From the NCBI GenBank assembly GCA_020717845.1, contig DYDG01000014.1, positions 1 through 38,992 of the forward strand: 38,992 nucleotides of DNA, written 5' to 3'. Positions 24,784-33,020 of the stretch are shown here, piece after piece. Below the pieces are notes generated by a model. It did no database searches, was not told where the DNA came from, and saw nothing but the letters and a program-made list of their open reading frames with translations. The DNA is from Marinifilum sp. (lineage in GTDB: Bacteria > UBA9089 > CG2-30-40-21). Positions within the stretch are counted from its first letter, which is position 1; each line of letters starts with the position of its first letter. The position numbers and the translations under genes are program-made.

Positions 24784-25884
24784 TCACTCATAACATCCTG
24801 CGACAACAATAGTTTTGTTAAAAAATTCAAGGAATGTTTCACCATAAGATGCGATTTCTCCTAAGGTCAGCATACCTGCGGGGATAGCTTGATCACCTAC
24901 CACTGCAAGATTTTCCTTTACTGCGGCTAATTCTCTGGAAAAATCATCTCCCAGAAAGAGTGTTCTTGAGATGCAATCCGCCACCATATTACAATGGATT
25001 CCTTTCCCGCAAGCCTCTTTAGCTGCATGGGCTGCGGCTTGAATAAGTGAGTCTGGCTCTCCCTTTAAGATATTTAGCAGGCTATTCTCAGGCACCTCAC
25101 CCACACAGACCAATTCACCCTTCTCATTTACCATAAGCGGGTCACGGACAATATCCTCTGCTCCTTCCTTGTATATCCCGAATGGATACCGCATAGCTGT
25201 CCCATAAAAATTTTCCACAGCCAATTTACACCCTGAATCATTCTCAACTATCTCTCGATACACCTCAAAGGCGTCTTTCCAATCTAATTCCATAACCACA
25301 TTTTTACAGGTTCTGGCAGCGACAATTGGTCCTGCAAGTTTTTTCCAGCCATGGCTAACACCAAGATTACATTCTAATTTGATAAACGTAACCACAGCAG
25401 CATCCTGAACAAATCCTTGTTTAGTAAAAAGGCAGGGTTGTTGTTTGAGGCTTAAGGAACCTGCCCCGCCGCCAAAATAATGGACAGAATTGCCCAGGCA
25501 GTCAAACAGTTGGGAAAGGAATAAGGCAATGTTTGAGGTCAGCCCATCTACAAGAACCATGGCTGTGTATTTTTTGTCTGGCTGGCTGATAAAATCAGGC
25601 AGCTCAATCCTGTCAGTATCAAGCCCATTGATCAGATATGGGCTATTTAATGCCGGCAAAACCTTAATCACTGCTCCCTGTTCGTATTTCCTGTCATCGT
25701 AAATGACCCCAGGAAACATGCCGCCAAAGAAATCAACCCCATTTTTATTAAGCCCTGAAATCATTTGCTCAACATCCGGCATATCCTTTTCGCCAAGTAG
25801 GATTAAGGCAACGTCCCCATCCTTCCTTTTCATGCGGCAAACTATTTCAACAAGCTCCTCTGCATTAGTCGTAGGGGAATACAT
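24784..25884 (-). CDS. FIST-domain sensory protein
   Basis: FIST proteins are soluble sensory modules thought to bind small ligands such as amino acids, and are often encoded beside histidine kinases or chemotaxis genes. The 366-residue product matches FIST-N (DVALILLGEK, FFGGMFPGVIYDDR, VDGLTSNIALFLSQLFDCLG, then YFGGGAGS at about 138-145) and FIST-C (from about 190, with YGTAMRYPFGI, RDPLMVNEKGELVCVGEVPENS and the C-terminal GMLTLGEIASYG). A GGAGGTG ribosome site precedes ATG 25884. It has no transmembrane or output domain and is flanked by a double-receiver protein and, beyond the PIN pair, a soluble kinase. Confidence 0.88.
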   Translation of the reverse strand: MYSPTTNAEELVEIVCRMKRKDGDVALILLGEKDMPDVEQMISGLNKNGVDFFGGMFPGVIYDDRKYEQGAVIKVLPALNSPYLINGLDTDRIELPDFISQPDKKYTAMVLVDGLTSNIALFLSQLFDCLGNSVHYFGGGAGSLSLKQQPCLFTKQGFVQDAAVVTFIKLECNLGVSHGWKKLAGPIVAARTCKNVVMELDWKDAFEVYREIVENDSGCKLAVENFYGTAMRYPFGIYKEGAEDIVRDPLMVNEKGELVCVGEVPENSLLNILKGEPDSLIQAAAHAAKEACGKGIHCNMVADCISRTLFLGDDFSRELAAVKENLAVVGDQAIPAGMLTLGEIASYGETFLEFFNKTIVVAGCYE

Positions 25885-25959
25885 TGTTGCACCTCCTCGT
25901 ATTTAACTAATATAACCGTTCAGCTAAAATTTCGCAGGAAACGGTCTCGAGACAATTCC

Positions 25960-26676
25960 CTACACATTCGCTTCCTTGAGAAGCATGATTAATGCATCAA
26001 TATCAACGGGTTTTTTGATATACCCATAGACAGACAATTGCCTTGCATCCATGATCATCTCAGGCAAATCACAATCTGCCATAACGATAATCACAACATT
26101 AGGGTATATTTTTTTTACCTCGTTTAATATTTTAAGTCCATTTATTCCAGGCAGTTGTAAGTTTAGCAAGATACAATGGCAGTGGTTATTTTTGAGGCTT
26201 ACATATACATTTTCAGCATTTAGTGCTGTAATAATGCAATAACCTTTTTCAGCAAGTGCCTTTCCTACAGCATCCCTTGTCTGGCTGTCACCATTAGCAA
26301 TCAATATCACTTTTTTATTTTCCATGAGAACCTGTTCTATTGTTCCTATCACCTTTTCCAGATCAAATGGCTTATGAATACAGGCATATGCCCCCTGTTG
26401 TATGGATTCTTCAATCAAATCCTCCACAGCAAACCCGGTCATCATCACCACCTTTGCTTTTGGGTCAATCTCTTTAATCTGAATAAATGCCTCCACCCCA
26501 TTTATCCCAGGTAATCTAATATCCATCATAATAAGGTCATAATGGGTAGTTTTTACCTCCTCAATGGCCTGATACCCATCAAAAACAGGGATAACCTCAT
26601 GCCCTTTAAGCTTGAGAATTGCCCCCAGCAGGTATCCCAGATCCCTTTCATCATCAACAACCAATATTTTCGCCAT
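25960..26676 (-). CDS. double-receiver response regulator, second receiver degenerate
   Basis: The 238-residue product consists only of two receiver domains. The first is complete: acidic pair Asp8-Asp9, phospho-acceptor Asp52 (IMMDIRLPG), Thr80 and Lys102. The second (about 122-238) keeps the fold and the Lys-Pro pair, but the acidic pair reads Asn-Gly, the acceptor Asp is Asn172 (LLNLQLPG) and the Thr is Ala200. It should therefore be phosphorylated only on the first domain. No output domain is present, so it probably acts by protein contact. It is next to the FIST gene and near the soluble kinase, its likely donor. Confidence 0.9.
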   Translation of the reverse strand: MAKILVVDDERDLGYLLGAILKLKGHEVIPVFDGYQAIEEVKTTHYDLIMMDIRLPGINGVEAFIQIKEIDPKAKVVMMTGFAVEDLIEESIQQGAYACIHKPFDLEKVIGTIEQVLMENKKVILIANGDSQTRDAVGKALAEKGYCIITALNAENVYVSLKNNHCHCILLNLQLPGINGLKILNEVKKIYPNVVIIVMADCDLPEMIMDARQLSVYGYIKKPVDIDALIMLLKEANV

Positions 26677-26696
26677 GTTACAGCCTCCTATACAAC

Positions 26697-26776
26697 AATT
26701 AAAAATTATGAATTATGAATTAAAAATTTAGGCAGATTCTAATCCTTTTAATTTTTAACCTTTAATTTTTAATTTC
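26697..26776. repeat. ATGAATT/ TTTAATTTTTAA AT-rich inverted repeat
   Basis: AATTAAAAATTATGAATTATG-like 7-nt units at 26697-26729 are followed by the inverse TTTTAATTTTTAACC and TTTAATTTTTAATTT to 26775. The element fills the 108-bp gap between aroC and the receiver gene. Confidence 0.75.
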
Positions 26777-26784
26777 TCAGCCTC

Positions 26785-28116
26785 CTACATCCCCTGATAC
26801 GCTCGATGCTGCATATAGTGATCAAGCAAAATGATAGATACAAAAGCCTCAGCCACAGGCCAGACTCGCGGCACAATAGTTGGGTCTCGCCGGGTAACTG
26901 CATCCAGGATCATGGTTTCCCGGGTAATCTTATCAATAGTAGACTGCGGTTTGCCAATGGTTGGTGTAGGCTTTACCGCCAGACTGACCACAAGTGGCTG
27001 ACCAGTGGTTAGCCCGCCAACGATACCGCCTGCATGGTTTGACTTATAGAAAACCTCTGTTTTGCCAGAGACAGGAGCTATCTCGCCATACATCTGGTCA
27101 TTACATTCTGATCCCCGCTTATCCTTAACCCTGAACCCATCCCCAATCTCAACCGCCTTTACAGCGGCAATACTCATCATTTTCCCCAATTCACCATCTA
27201 ATTTTCTAAAGACTGGCTCACCCATACCTGCTGGCAGTCCTGTTGCCACAACCTCAACCAATCCACCGCTTGAATCACCATCCTGAGTAATTTCCATAAT
27301 CCGTCTATACATCTCATCCGCAGCCTCAATATCAGGGCAATTCAATTTTGGATGCACACCATATTCCTTGCGAATGGCTTCCTCATCCATGTTTTTGCCA
27401 CGGGCATAAAGCTCTGGGATTTGCGGCTCAAACTCAGCTAAAACAGCCATTTTTTCCAAAAGCCTCATCTCTGGTTTGATTCGTCCCTGCCCAAAGATAA
27501 TATCATACACAGGGTCATGCTTCTTTCGCATCGTTCTAAAGGCAGTCACCCTTTCCCTTATCGTTTCAATGGACATATCCCCTGCCCGGACACCGGCTGC
27601 CTCACGGATATAACCTGTAACCTCAATCCCATGCCTTTTCAATATCTCTTTTGCCACCACACCAGCAGCAACAATGGTACAGGTATACCTCCCGCTGAAT
27701 ATCCCGGCTCCAATAGCATCATCACACTCCCCATATTTTTGATATGAGGCATAAGAGGCATGACCTGGACGGGGTGTTCGATTTGTTTTCTGATACGCAT
27801 CAATATGCTCAAAGTGCCTGTCCATGTTAGGGATAAGGATAACCATGGGTGTGCCATTGGTCAACCCCTTATTTGAAAATCCAGGCATGGTATCAGCTGC
27901 ATTTATCCCGCTGTAAATAATAGGGATATCCGGCTCCCTTCTCGGAGAGGTCAACTCATCCTGACCCGGTTTTCTAAGCAAAAGGTCTGAGTATATCTGC
28001 TCCTCTGTAATCCTGATACCAGGTGGGATACCCTGAATATGCGTGGTGTTCCCATCCTGATAAGAACCACCAGCAACCGTTACCTTGAATAATACACCAA
28101 TATCGCAACCAAGCAT
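26785..28116 (-). CDS. aroC: divergent chorismate synthase
   Basis: Chorismate synthase converts EPSP to chorismate, the last shikimate step, using reduced FMN. The 443-residue product is longer than the usual 360-390 and divergent. It keeps the family core: HIQGIPPGIRI near the N-terminus, RPGHASY (His119), DSSGGLVEVVATGLPAGMGEPVF and FRVKDKRGSECND with SNHAGGIVGGLTTGQP. However, the strongly conserved N-terminal GESHG motif reads GGSYQ (residues 16-20), replacing the catalytic His by Tyr, and the SARET segment reads SGRYT. GAGG precedes the ATG. It directly follows aroA, which supports a real shikimate-pathway role. Confidence 0.88.
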   Translation of the reverse strand: MLGCDIGVLFKVTVAGGSYQDGNTTHIQGIPPGIRITEEQIYSDLLLRKPGQDELTSPRREPDIPIIYSGINAADTMPGFSNKGLTNGTPMVILIPNMDRHFEHIDAYQKTNRTPRPGHASYASYQKYGECDDAIGAGIFSGRYTCTIVAAGVVAKEILKRHGIEVTGYIREAAGVRAGDMSIETIRERVTAFRTMRKKHDPVYDIIFGQGRIKPEMRLLEKMAVLAEFEPQIPELYARGKNMDEEAIRKEYGVHPKLNCPDIEAADEMYRRIMEITQDGDSSGGLVEVVATGLPAGMGEPVFRKLDGELGKMMSIAAVKAVEIGDGFRVKDKRGSECNDQMYGEIAPVSGKTEVFYKSNHAGGIVGGLTTGQPLVVSLAVKPTPTIGKPQSTIDKITRETMILDAVTRRDPTIVPRVWPVAEAFVSIILLDHYMQHRAYQGM

Positions 28117-28136
28117 AACACAACCTCCTCTGGTTT

Positions 28137-28174
28137 ATATGACCTATAGGTCATATAGGACTTATATGACCTAT
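28137..28174. repeat. TATAGGAC-family palindrome, aroA-aroC
   Basis: A perfect 20-bp palindrome at 28137-28156 (ATATGACCTA/TAGGTCATAT) continues with AGGACTTATATGACCTAT, overlapping the end of aroA. It encodes the last residues GHISPI of AroA. Same family as 1873-1935 and 36467-36509. Confidence 0.85.
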
Positions 28175-29464
28175 TCTTCCCCCAATCTGCTGCATCAATT
28201 GCACAAAATTGGGAAAGGTTATTTGTATAGACTCTGCAGTATCAATAACAGTCTGCCCCTTTGCTGCCAATCCAGCAACAGACAGAGCCATGACCACCCT
28301 ATGGTCGCCATGCCCATGGACATAAGCACCATGAAGTGAGCTTTCCTCAATCACCAGACCATCTGGCAATTCCTTGATCTTAGCACCCATCAATGAAAGC
28401 TCTTTGCACATAACACTGATTCTATCTGTCTCCTTGAACCGTGCCTGAGGGACATTAACCAACCTTGTTTCACCCTTAGCAAAGCATCCTACCACAGCCA
28501 TAGCCGGCAAGGCATCGGGTGTGGCACTAAGATCAAACTCTGCACCATGCAGCTGCTTATTCTTGATTCTGATACCTTCTGGCACAATGCTTATCTCTGC
28601 ACCCATTGATGAGAGCATATCAACAACAGCCTTATCACCTTGAGAATCATTCATATCCAAGCCTATAAGCGTTATATCTGAATCAATAATTGCCCCAGCA
28701 CAGAGAAAGAATGTGGCTGAAGAAAAATCACCAGGCATCCTTTTTTTGAAATGGCGATACCCCTGCCCACCCTTTATAAAAAAATAGTCCATACCCTCAT
28801 GCGAGTATTCGATACCCTGCTCATCAAGCCAGTTCATGGTCATCTGGATATATGGCTTTTCAGTAACATTTATCACACGTATCGTTGTATCATTATCGGC
28901 TAAGGGGCAGGTTATAAGCAGGCTGGAGATATACTGGGATGTTTTGCTTCCATCAATGGTTACCTCTCCACCTTTTATTCGTCCACGAGCAACAATTGGC
29001 GCACAGGAATTCCCCCTTGTAGAAAACACATGAGCACCAAGCTCATTAAGGCTGTCAATCAAGGTTTGAGCAGGCCTTGTTCTGGTCTGGCTATCCCCTG
29101 TAAACACAGAATACCCATCACCCAGAGCAGCCATAGCCAGGGTAAGATACAGCGTTGTGCCAGAATTCCCCACATCAAGAACATCCTCTGGTGTTATCAC
29201 CCTTCCGCCTGTTCCATGAACGATCCAATTAGATGCAATGGTTATCCTTGCCCCAAGCCCCTGACAGACATGGACAGCTGACATGGTATCGCTTGAATGA
29301 AGCGGATTGATAATCTCTGAGCTGCCATTGCCAGAGGTGCCCCCTTCAGCCAGAGAGCCGATGACAACAGCCCGGATAGTATGTGATTTTGAAGCAGGGA
29401 TCTCAATACTGCCATTTAATGCTCTTGTCCCTCTGCTGCTGGATGATTCTACCATAAGTTCCAT
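28151..29464 (-). CDS. aroA: 3-phosphoshikimate 1-carboxyvinyltransferase (EPSP synthase)
   Basis: AroA joins shikimate-3-phosphate and PEP to form EPSP. The 437-residue product has the N-terminal PASKSHTIRA motif (Lys, Ser, Arg of the substrate site), GNSGTTLYL, RTRPAQTLIDSLNELG, DGSKTSQYISSLL, the Asp-containing TPDALPAMAV and RFKETDRI, and DHRVVMALSVAGL near the end. GAGGGG lies about 7 nt before ATG 29464 and belongs to a CTCTGTGTCC-type intergenic repeat on the opposite strand. The last seven residues (IGHISPI) are encoded by a TATAGGAC-family palindrome. It is followed at 34 bp by aroC. Confidence 0.94.
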   Translation of the reverse strand: MELMVESSSSRGTRALNGSIEIPASKSHTIRAVVIGSLAEGGTSGNGSSEIINPLHSSDTMSAVHVCQGLGARITIASNWIVHGTGGRVITPEDVLDVGNSGTTLYLTLAMAALGDGYSVFTGDSQTRTRPAQTLIDSLNELGAHVFSTRGNSCAPIVARGRIKGGEVTIDGSKTSQYISSLLITCPLADNDTTIRVINVTEKPYIQMTMNWLDEQGIEYSHEGMDYFFIKGGQGYRHFKKRMPGDFSSATFFLCAGAIIDSDITLIGLDMNDSQGDKAVVDMLSSMGAEISIVPEGIRIKNKQLHGAEFDLSATPDALPAMAVVGCFAKGETRLVNVPQARFKETDRISVMCKELSLMGAKIKELPDGLVIEESSLHGAYVHGHGDHRVVMALSVAGLAAKGQTVIDTAESIQITFPNFVQLMQQIGGRIGHISPI

Positions 29465-29475
29465 TGTGTTTCCCC

Positions 29476-29517
29476 TCTGTGTCCTCTGTGGTTTTCCTTT
29501 GTGTCCTCTGTGGTTAA
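29476..29517. repeat. CTCTGTGTCCTCTGTGG tandem repeat
   Basis: CTCTGTGTCCTCTGTGG and TTTGTGTCCTCTGTGG are two copies in tandem. On the minus strand they place a purine-rich AGAGG.GA stretch in front of aroA. A related inverse copy lies at about 19275-19290. Confidence 0.75.
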
Positions 29518-29524
29518 TCTTTCT

Positions 29525-30421
29525 TCAATCATTATCCCTTGTCGAAAAAACAGCATATACCGGCAGATGGTCTGATACTAAGGTAATCCCATCTGGTGGC
29601 ACAGGGGTATCATAATCAGGATATTTTCGGCTGTAATCCTTCAACAGAGAAATGCTTCCAGCCTTATATTCCTCAAAAGCACCACCCTTGCCCTTATAGA
29701 GGATAATATGATCGATCAATGATTGATACCTGCGATTTCCTTTCTTGCCTATATACGAAATATTGCCAGGTGGAAGATCCCCGGTTAATACCTTCATATC
29801 CTTTCTGGAGATAAGTGGAGCAAATGGATCACGTTCCAACGACTCATTAAAATCACCAACAATAATAATATCCCGTTCCTTAGGATTTGCCAGAAGTTCC
29901 TTATCCATCCAGTCAGACAAACACTGGACCTGCTGCCTGCGATACAAATCGGTTTCCTCCTCCATGCCGCCGCCCTTTGACTTTAGGTGCACCACTGCCA
30001 TGGTGAAATCAAACCCATCCGGCTTAACCTTTGCCCGTATACTCAAACCCGGTCTGAACGTATTCGGCTTATTCAGGGTAAGGGATGTTATCTGCCTTGC
30101 TTGAGAGACATCTATGGTAGAGCTATTATAGATTATCCCTACACGGATAGGTGCATTTCCGCTGGTTATCTTATACTTAAAACCGTCAAGACAGCCAACC
30201 AATTTCTCAAGTGCTGCCACTTCTTCAATCTCTTCAATACCAACCACATCCAGCCCAAGATCCTTGATCACCCTGGCAATCTGCTTTATGTTTTTACCAT
30301 TAGTAGTAAGATGTTCGATATTGAATGTCCCTATCTCAATATACCTATCCTTTGCTGCCTCAGATGGTAAATGCAAGATAGTTAGGAGAAGCAGGACTGA
30401 GAGTATCGATGTCAGTTGCAT
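29525..30421 (-). CDS. secreted endonuclease/exonuclease/phosphatase-family protein
   Basis: The product, about 298 residues, has a signal peptide (cleavage near SEA, about residue 22) and the EEP metal-dependent phosphoesterase fold. Visible motifs are GTFNIEHL, the metal-binding Glu in VVGIEEIEE, VVHLKSKGGG, IIVGDFNES and LVSDHLPVYAVF with LIDHIILY before it. The start was placed at ATG 30421, where GGAGGG lies 5 nt upstream; ATG 30433 is upstream of that site. Substrate (nucleic acid, lipid or inositol phosphate) cannot be told from sequence. It sits between hslV and aroA with no evident functional link. Confidence 0.85.
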   Translation of the reverse strand: MQLTSILSVLLLLTILHLPSEAAKDRYIEIGTFNIEHLTTNGKNIKQIARVIKDLGLDVVGIEEIEEVAALEKLVGCLDGFKYKITSGNAPIRVGIIYNSSTIDVSQARQITSLTLNKPNTFRPGLSIRAKVKPDGFDFTMAVVHLKSKGGGMEEETDLYRRQQVQCLSDWMDKELLANPKERDIIIVGDFNESLERDPFAPLISRKDMKVLTGDLPPGNISYIGKKGNRRYQSLIDHIILYKGKGGAFEEYKAGSISLLKDYSRKYPDYDTPVPPDGITLVSDHLPVYAVFSTRDND

Positions 30422-30470
30422 AATTCCCTCCATTAGTTAGTTGTCATTTCGACTTCGCTCAATGACCACA

Positions 30471-30487
30471 TTTCGACAGGCTCAACA
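30471..30487. repeat. TTTCGACAGGCTCAACA repeat, left of hslV
   Basis: This 17-mer occurs as an exact reverse complement at 31336-31352, on the other side of hslV. Nearby CGACTTCGCTCAATGACC is also repeated in inverse form (about 31289-31306) with two differences. Confidence 0.8.
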
Positions 30488-30533
30488 GCCATAAAAGCAT
30501 GGGACGCACCTAAAGGTACTCACGACTACTATC

Positions 30534-30675
30534 TCATGACATTTGAATTTATGGGCTACCCTTACAGGCAACCACAAGGGTTGCAGCTACTCATGACATT
30601 TGAATTTATGGGCTTACCCTTACAGGCAACCACAAGGGTTGCAGCTACATTGTAGCTGCAACCCTTGTGGTTGCC
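30534..30675. repeat. 57/58-bp tandem duplication ending in a 25-bp palindrome
   Basis: TCATGACATTTGAATTTATG...GTTGCAGCTAC is present twice, at 30534-30590 and 30591-30648. The end of copy two (30625-30649) is an exact reverse complement of 30651-30675 with a single central base. Smaller GCAACC/GGTTGC hairpins are nested inside. It fills most of the gap between hslV and the EEP gene. Confidence 0.9.
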
Positions 30676-30712
30676 CCTTTGCGTAACTCACAAAAACAAA
30701 TGGCATGGTGTA

Positions 30713-31240
30713 CTACAACGTTTCCACCGTTATCTGATCATTGGTATAAACACATATCTTCGAGGCAATCAAGAGTGATTCTCTGACAATTTGTTCGGCA
30801 TTCATATCTGTATGGCTGATTAATGCCCGAGCTGCTGACAGGGCATACGCTCCGCCAGAGCCTATGGCCACAATCCCATCATCAGGTTCAATCACATCAC
30901 CATTTCCAGAGATAATAAAGGCATTTTTCTTATCTATCACCGCCAGCAATGCCTCTAAACGGCGAAGATACTTATCTGTCCGCCACTCTTTGGCAAGTTC
31001 AACGGCTGACCTTGAAAGATTTCCATGGTATTCCTCAAGTTTTGCTTCAAATCGTTCAAACAGGGTAAAGGCATCAGCTGCTGCCCCGGCAAATCCGCCC
31101 AGCACCTTATCCTTATACATCCGTCTAACCTTTTTTGCCCCTGATTTCATAATGGTCTGGTTCAGGCTTACCTGCCCATCTCCGCCAATCGCAACCTCAG
31201 AGTTGCGGGAAACGCCTATAATTGTTGTTGCATGAATCAT
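30713..31240 (-). CDS. hslV: ATP-dependent protease peptidase subunit HslV
   Basis: HslV is the threonine peptidase core of the HslUV (ClpQY) protease. The 175-residue product is standard length: a short propeptide MIHA precedes TTIIGV, whose first Thr would be the catalytic N-terminus. [77 protein letters not shown] and [16 protein letters not shown] are all present. AAGGAG lies 9 nt before the ATG. The ATPase gene hslU is not adjacent. Inverted copies of a 17-bp repeat flank the gene (30471 and 31336). Confidence 0.95.
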   Translation of the reverse strand: MIHATTIIGVSRNSEVAIGGDGQVSLNQTIMKSGAKKVRRMYKDKVLGGFAGAAADAFTLFERFEAKLEEYHGNLSRSAVELAKEWRTDKYLRRLEALLAVIDKKNAFIISGNGDVIEPDDGIVAIGSGGAYALSAARALISHTDMNAEQIVRESLLIASKICVYTNDQITVETL

Positions 31241-31267
31241 TGTAATTACTCCTTAACTGGTAGGTAG

Positions 31268-31352
31268 CACAAGCATCCCTGCTTGTGGTCGTTGAGCGAA
31301 ATCGCCCTTCGACAAGCTCAGGGAACGAACACGGTTGTTGAGCCTGTCGAAA
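31268..31352. repeat. repeat cluster right of hslV
   Basis: This cluster contains the CACAAGCATCCCTGCTTGTG palindrome (31268-31287; near-copy at 6316-6335), a CTTCGACAAGCTCAGGGAACGAAC segment, and the inverse copy of the hslV-left repeat at 31336-31352. It occupies nearly the whole gap between glyA and hslV. Confidence 0.8.
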
Positions 31353-31360
31353 CATAATAC

Positions 31361-32629
31361 TCAAGCTGGAAGATGCGAGTTATACCTCCACATCCACTCA
31401 TATATTGGGAACCTTTCTGTCAATGCAAGCACCTGATGTTTTATATCCATAAGCACCTCTTCATTTGTCGGCTCTGCGATTACCTGCTCTATCCAGTGGC
31501 CAATCATGATTATTTCTTCCCCTTTCATTCCACGAGTAGTCAGGCTGGGGGTGCCAATGCGGATACCACTGGTTAAAACAGGACCATTGGTATCATAAGG
31601 GATAGTATTTTTATTGACAATGATGTTTGCTCTGGACAGGCTATCCTCCACTACCTTACCTGTCAATCCCTGCGGAGTAAGATTGATCAGCAGAAGATGG
31701 GTGTCTGTTCCGCCAGAGACAAGGCTTAACCCATAGTGCATAAACTCATCCGCCAGAACCCTTGCATTCTTAACAACCTGCTGCTGATACAGGACAAATT
31801 CCGGGCTGAGTGCTTCCTTAAAACAAACTGCCTTAGCAGCAATAACATGCATCAGTGGCCCACCCTGAATGCCTGGAAATATCATCTTATCAATAGCTGC
31901 GGCATGCTTTTCTTTGCACATAATCATACCGCCGCGTGGACCACGAAGGGTCTTATGGGTAGTGGTAGTCACGAAATCACAGATATTCACTGGTGATGGG
32001 TGAACCTTAGCTGCAACCATGCCGGCAATATGAGCAATATCAGCCAGCAGATATGCCCCAACCTCATCGGCTATCTTTCGAAACATCTCAAAATCGATAA
32101 CCCTTGGATAGGCACTTGCCCCGCAGATAATCATTTTTGGCTTATGGGTTTTTGCCAGAGAAAGCAGCTCGTCATAATCAAAGACATGAGTAGTTTTATC
32201 TACCCCATACCCAACAGCATTATAGATACTGCCTGAAAAGCTCACTCGGCTGCCGTGGGTTAAATGACCGCCGCAGCTCAAATCAAGCCCCATAATCGTA
32301 TCCCCTGGTTTAAGCATAGCCATATAAACAGCCATATTTGCCTGAGAGCCAGAATGCGGCTGAACATTAACATGCTCACACCCAAACAATTCCTTTGCCC
32401 GCATGATTGCCAGATCCTCAACCACATCCGCCATCTCACACCCGCCATAATACCGCTTGTGCGGATAGCCCTCGGCATATTTATTTGTCAGAACACACCC
32501 TTGAGCCTCAAGCACCGCTTGCGAGACATGATTCTCTGAAGCAATCATTACCAATCGGTTTGATTCGTTAAATGCCTCCTGCTGGATAGCATTATAAATA
32601 TCAGGGTCAAATTCATGTAAACATTTCAT
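31361..32629 (-). CDS. glyA: serine hydroxymethyltransferase
   Basis: GlyA is a PLP enzyme interconverting serine and glycine while loading one-carbon units on tetrahydrofolate. The 422-residue product is standard length. [71 protein letters not shown], the PLP lysine at residue 226 in [14 protein letters not shown] and [14 protein letters not shown] are all visible. AAGGAG precedes the ATG. Two tiny membrane-protein genes lie immediately upstream in the same direction, with only 20 bp between. Confidence 0.97.
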   Translation of the reverse strand: MKCLHEFDPDIYNAIQQEAFNESNRLVMIASENHVSQAVLEAQGCVLTNKYAEGYPHKRYYGGCEMADVVEDLAIMRAKELFGCEHVNVQPHSGSQANMAVYMAMLKPGDTIMGLDLSCGGHLTHGSRVSFSGSIYNAVGYGVDKTTHVFDYDELLSLAKTHKPKMIICGASAYPRVIDFEMFRKIADEVGAYLLADIAHIAGMVAAKVHPSPVNICDFVTTTTHKTLRGPRGGMIMCKEKHAAAIDKMIFPGIQGGPLMHVIAAKAVCFKEALSPEFVLYQQQVVKNARVLADEFMHYGLSLVSGGTDTHLLLINLTPQGLTGKVVEDSLSRANIIVNKNTIPYDTNGPVLTSGIRIGTPSLTTRGMKGEEIIMIGHWIEQVIAEPTNEEVLMDIKHQVLALTERFPIYEWMWRYNSHLPA

Positions 32630-32649
32630 ATCTTCTCCTTTCTACAATC

Positions 32650-32763
32650 TTATTTTGATGCCGTATACTGCTGCTTTTTGTGCCTTGCATCATAGGTTCT
32701 TATACAAATAAGAGCAACAAAACCAACAATAGAAATCATTCCAAAAAGTATAATTGCTTCCAT
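32650..32763 (-). CDS. 37-residue single-TM small protein
   Basis: This short frame encodes one hydrophobic helix (IILFGMISIVGFVALICI) followed by a basic tail (RTYDARHKKQQ). AGGAGGG lies 7 nt before the ATG, a strong ribosome site for so small a frame. It starts 3 nt after the stop of the 58-residue two-TM gene, suggesting translational coupling. Function unknown; a small accessory membrane peptide or type I toxin-like peptide is possible. Confidence 0.6.
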   Translation of the reverse strand: MEAIILFGMISIVGFVALICIRTYDARHKKQQYTASK

Positions 32764-32766
32764 TAG

Positions 32767-32943
32767 TTAACCCTCCTTTTCTAAAGAAAATCCAACCAAT
32801 GCTGTAATTAAAGTTGCCAGACTTCCTAACATTAGTACCAGTAACTTGGGGACATCTTCAAAGCCTAAAATACTGCTCAAGACTACTCCAGCAAAAATAA
32901 GTTTTGAGACATCTAATAAATAATTCCCTACTTTCTGCCTCAT
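32767..32943 (-). CDS. 58-residue two-TM small protein (DUF6722-like appearance)
   Basis: The product from ATG 32943 has an N-terminal amphipathic segment (MRQKVGNYLLDVSKLIFAGVV) and two membrane helices (about 12-30 and 33-51) ending in a charged tail. It resembles small two-TM proteins of the DUF6722 type, judged from memory only. AAGGAGA lies 8 nt upstream of this ATG; a longer version from TTG 32991 is less likely. It lies between the aminotransferase and the 37-residue gene in one direction. Confidence 0.65.
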   Translation of the reverse strand: MRQKVGNYLLDVSKLIFAGVVLSSILGFEDVPKLLVLMLGSLATLITALVGFSLEKEG

Positions 32944-33020
32944 TTGACTGCTCTCCTTATTACCCATGGCAAGTGCATCTAAATCCCACAATTGCCTCTA
33001 TCAATAAATTTTTTGTGAGG

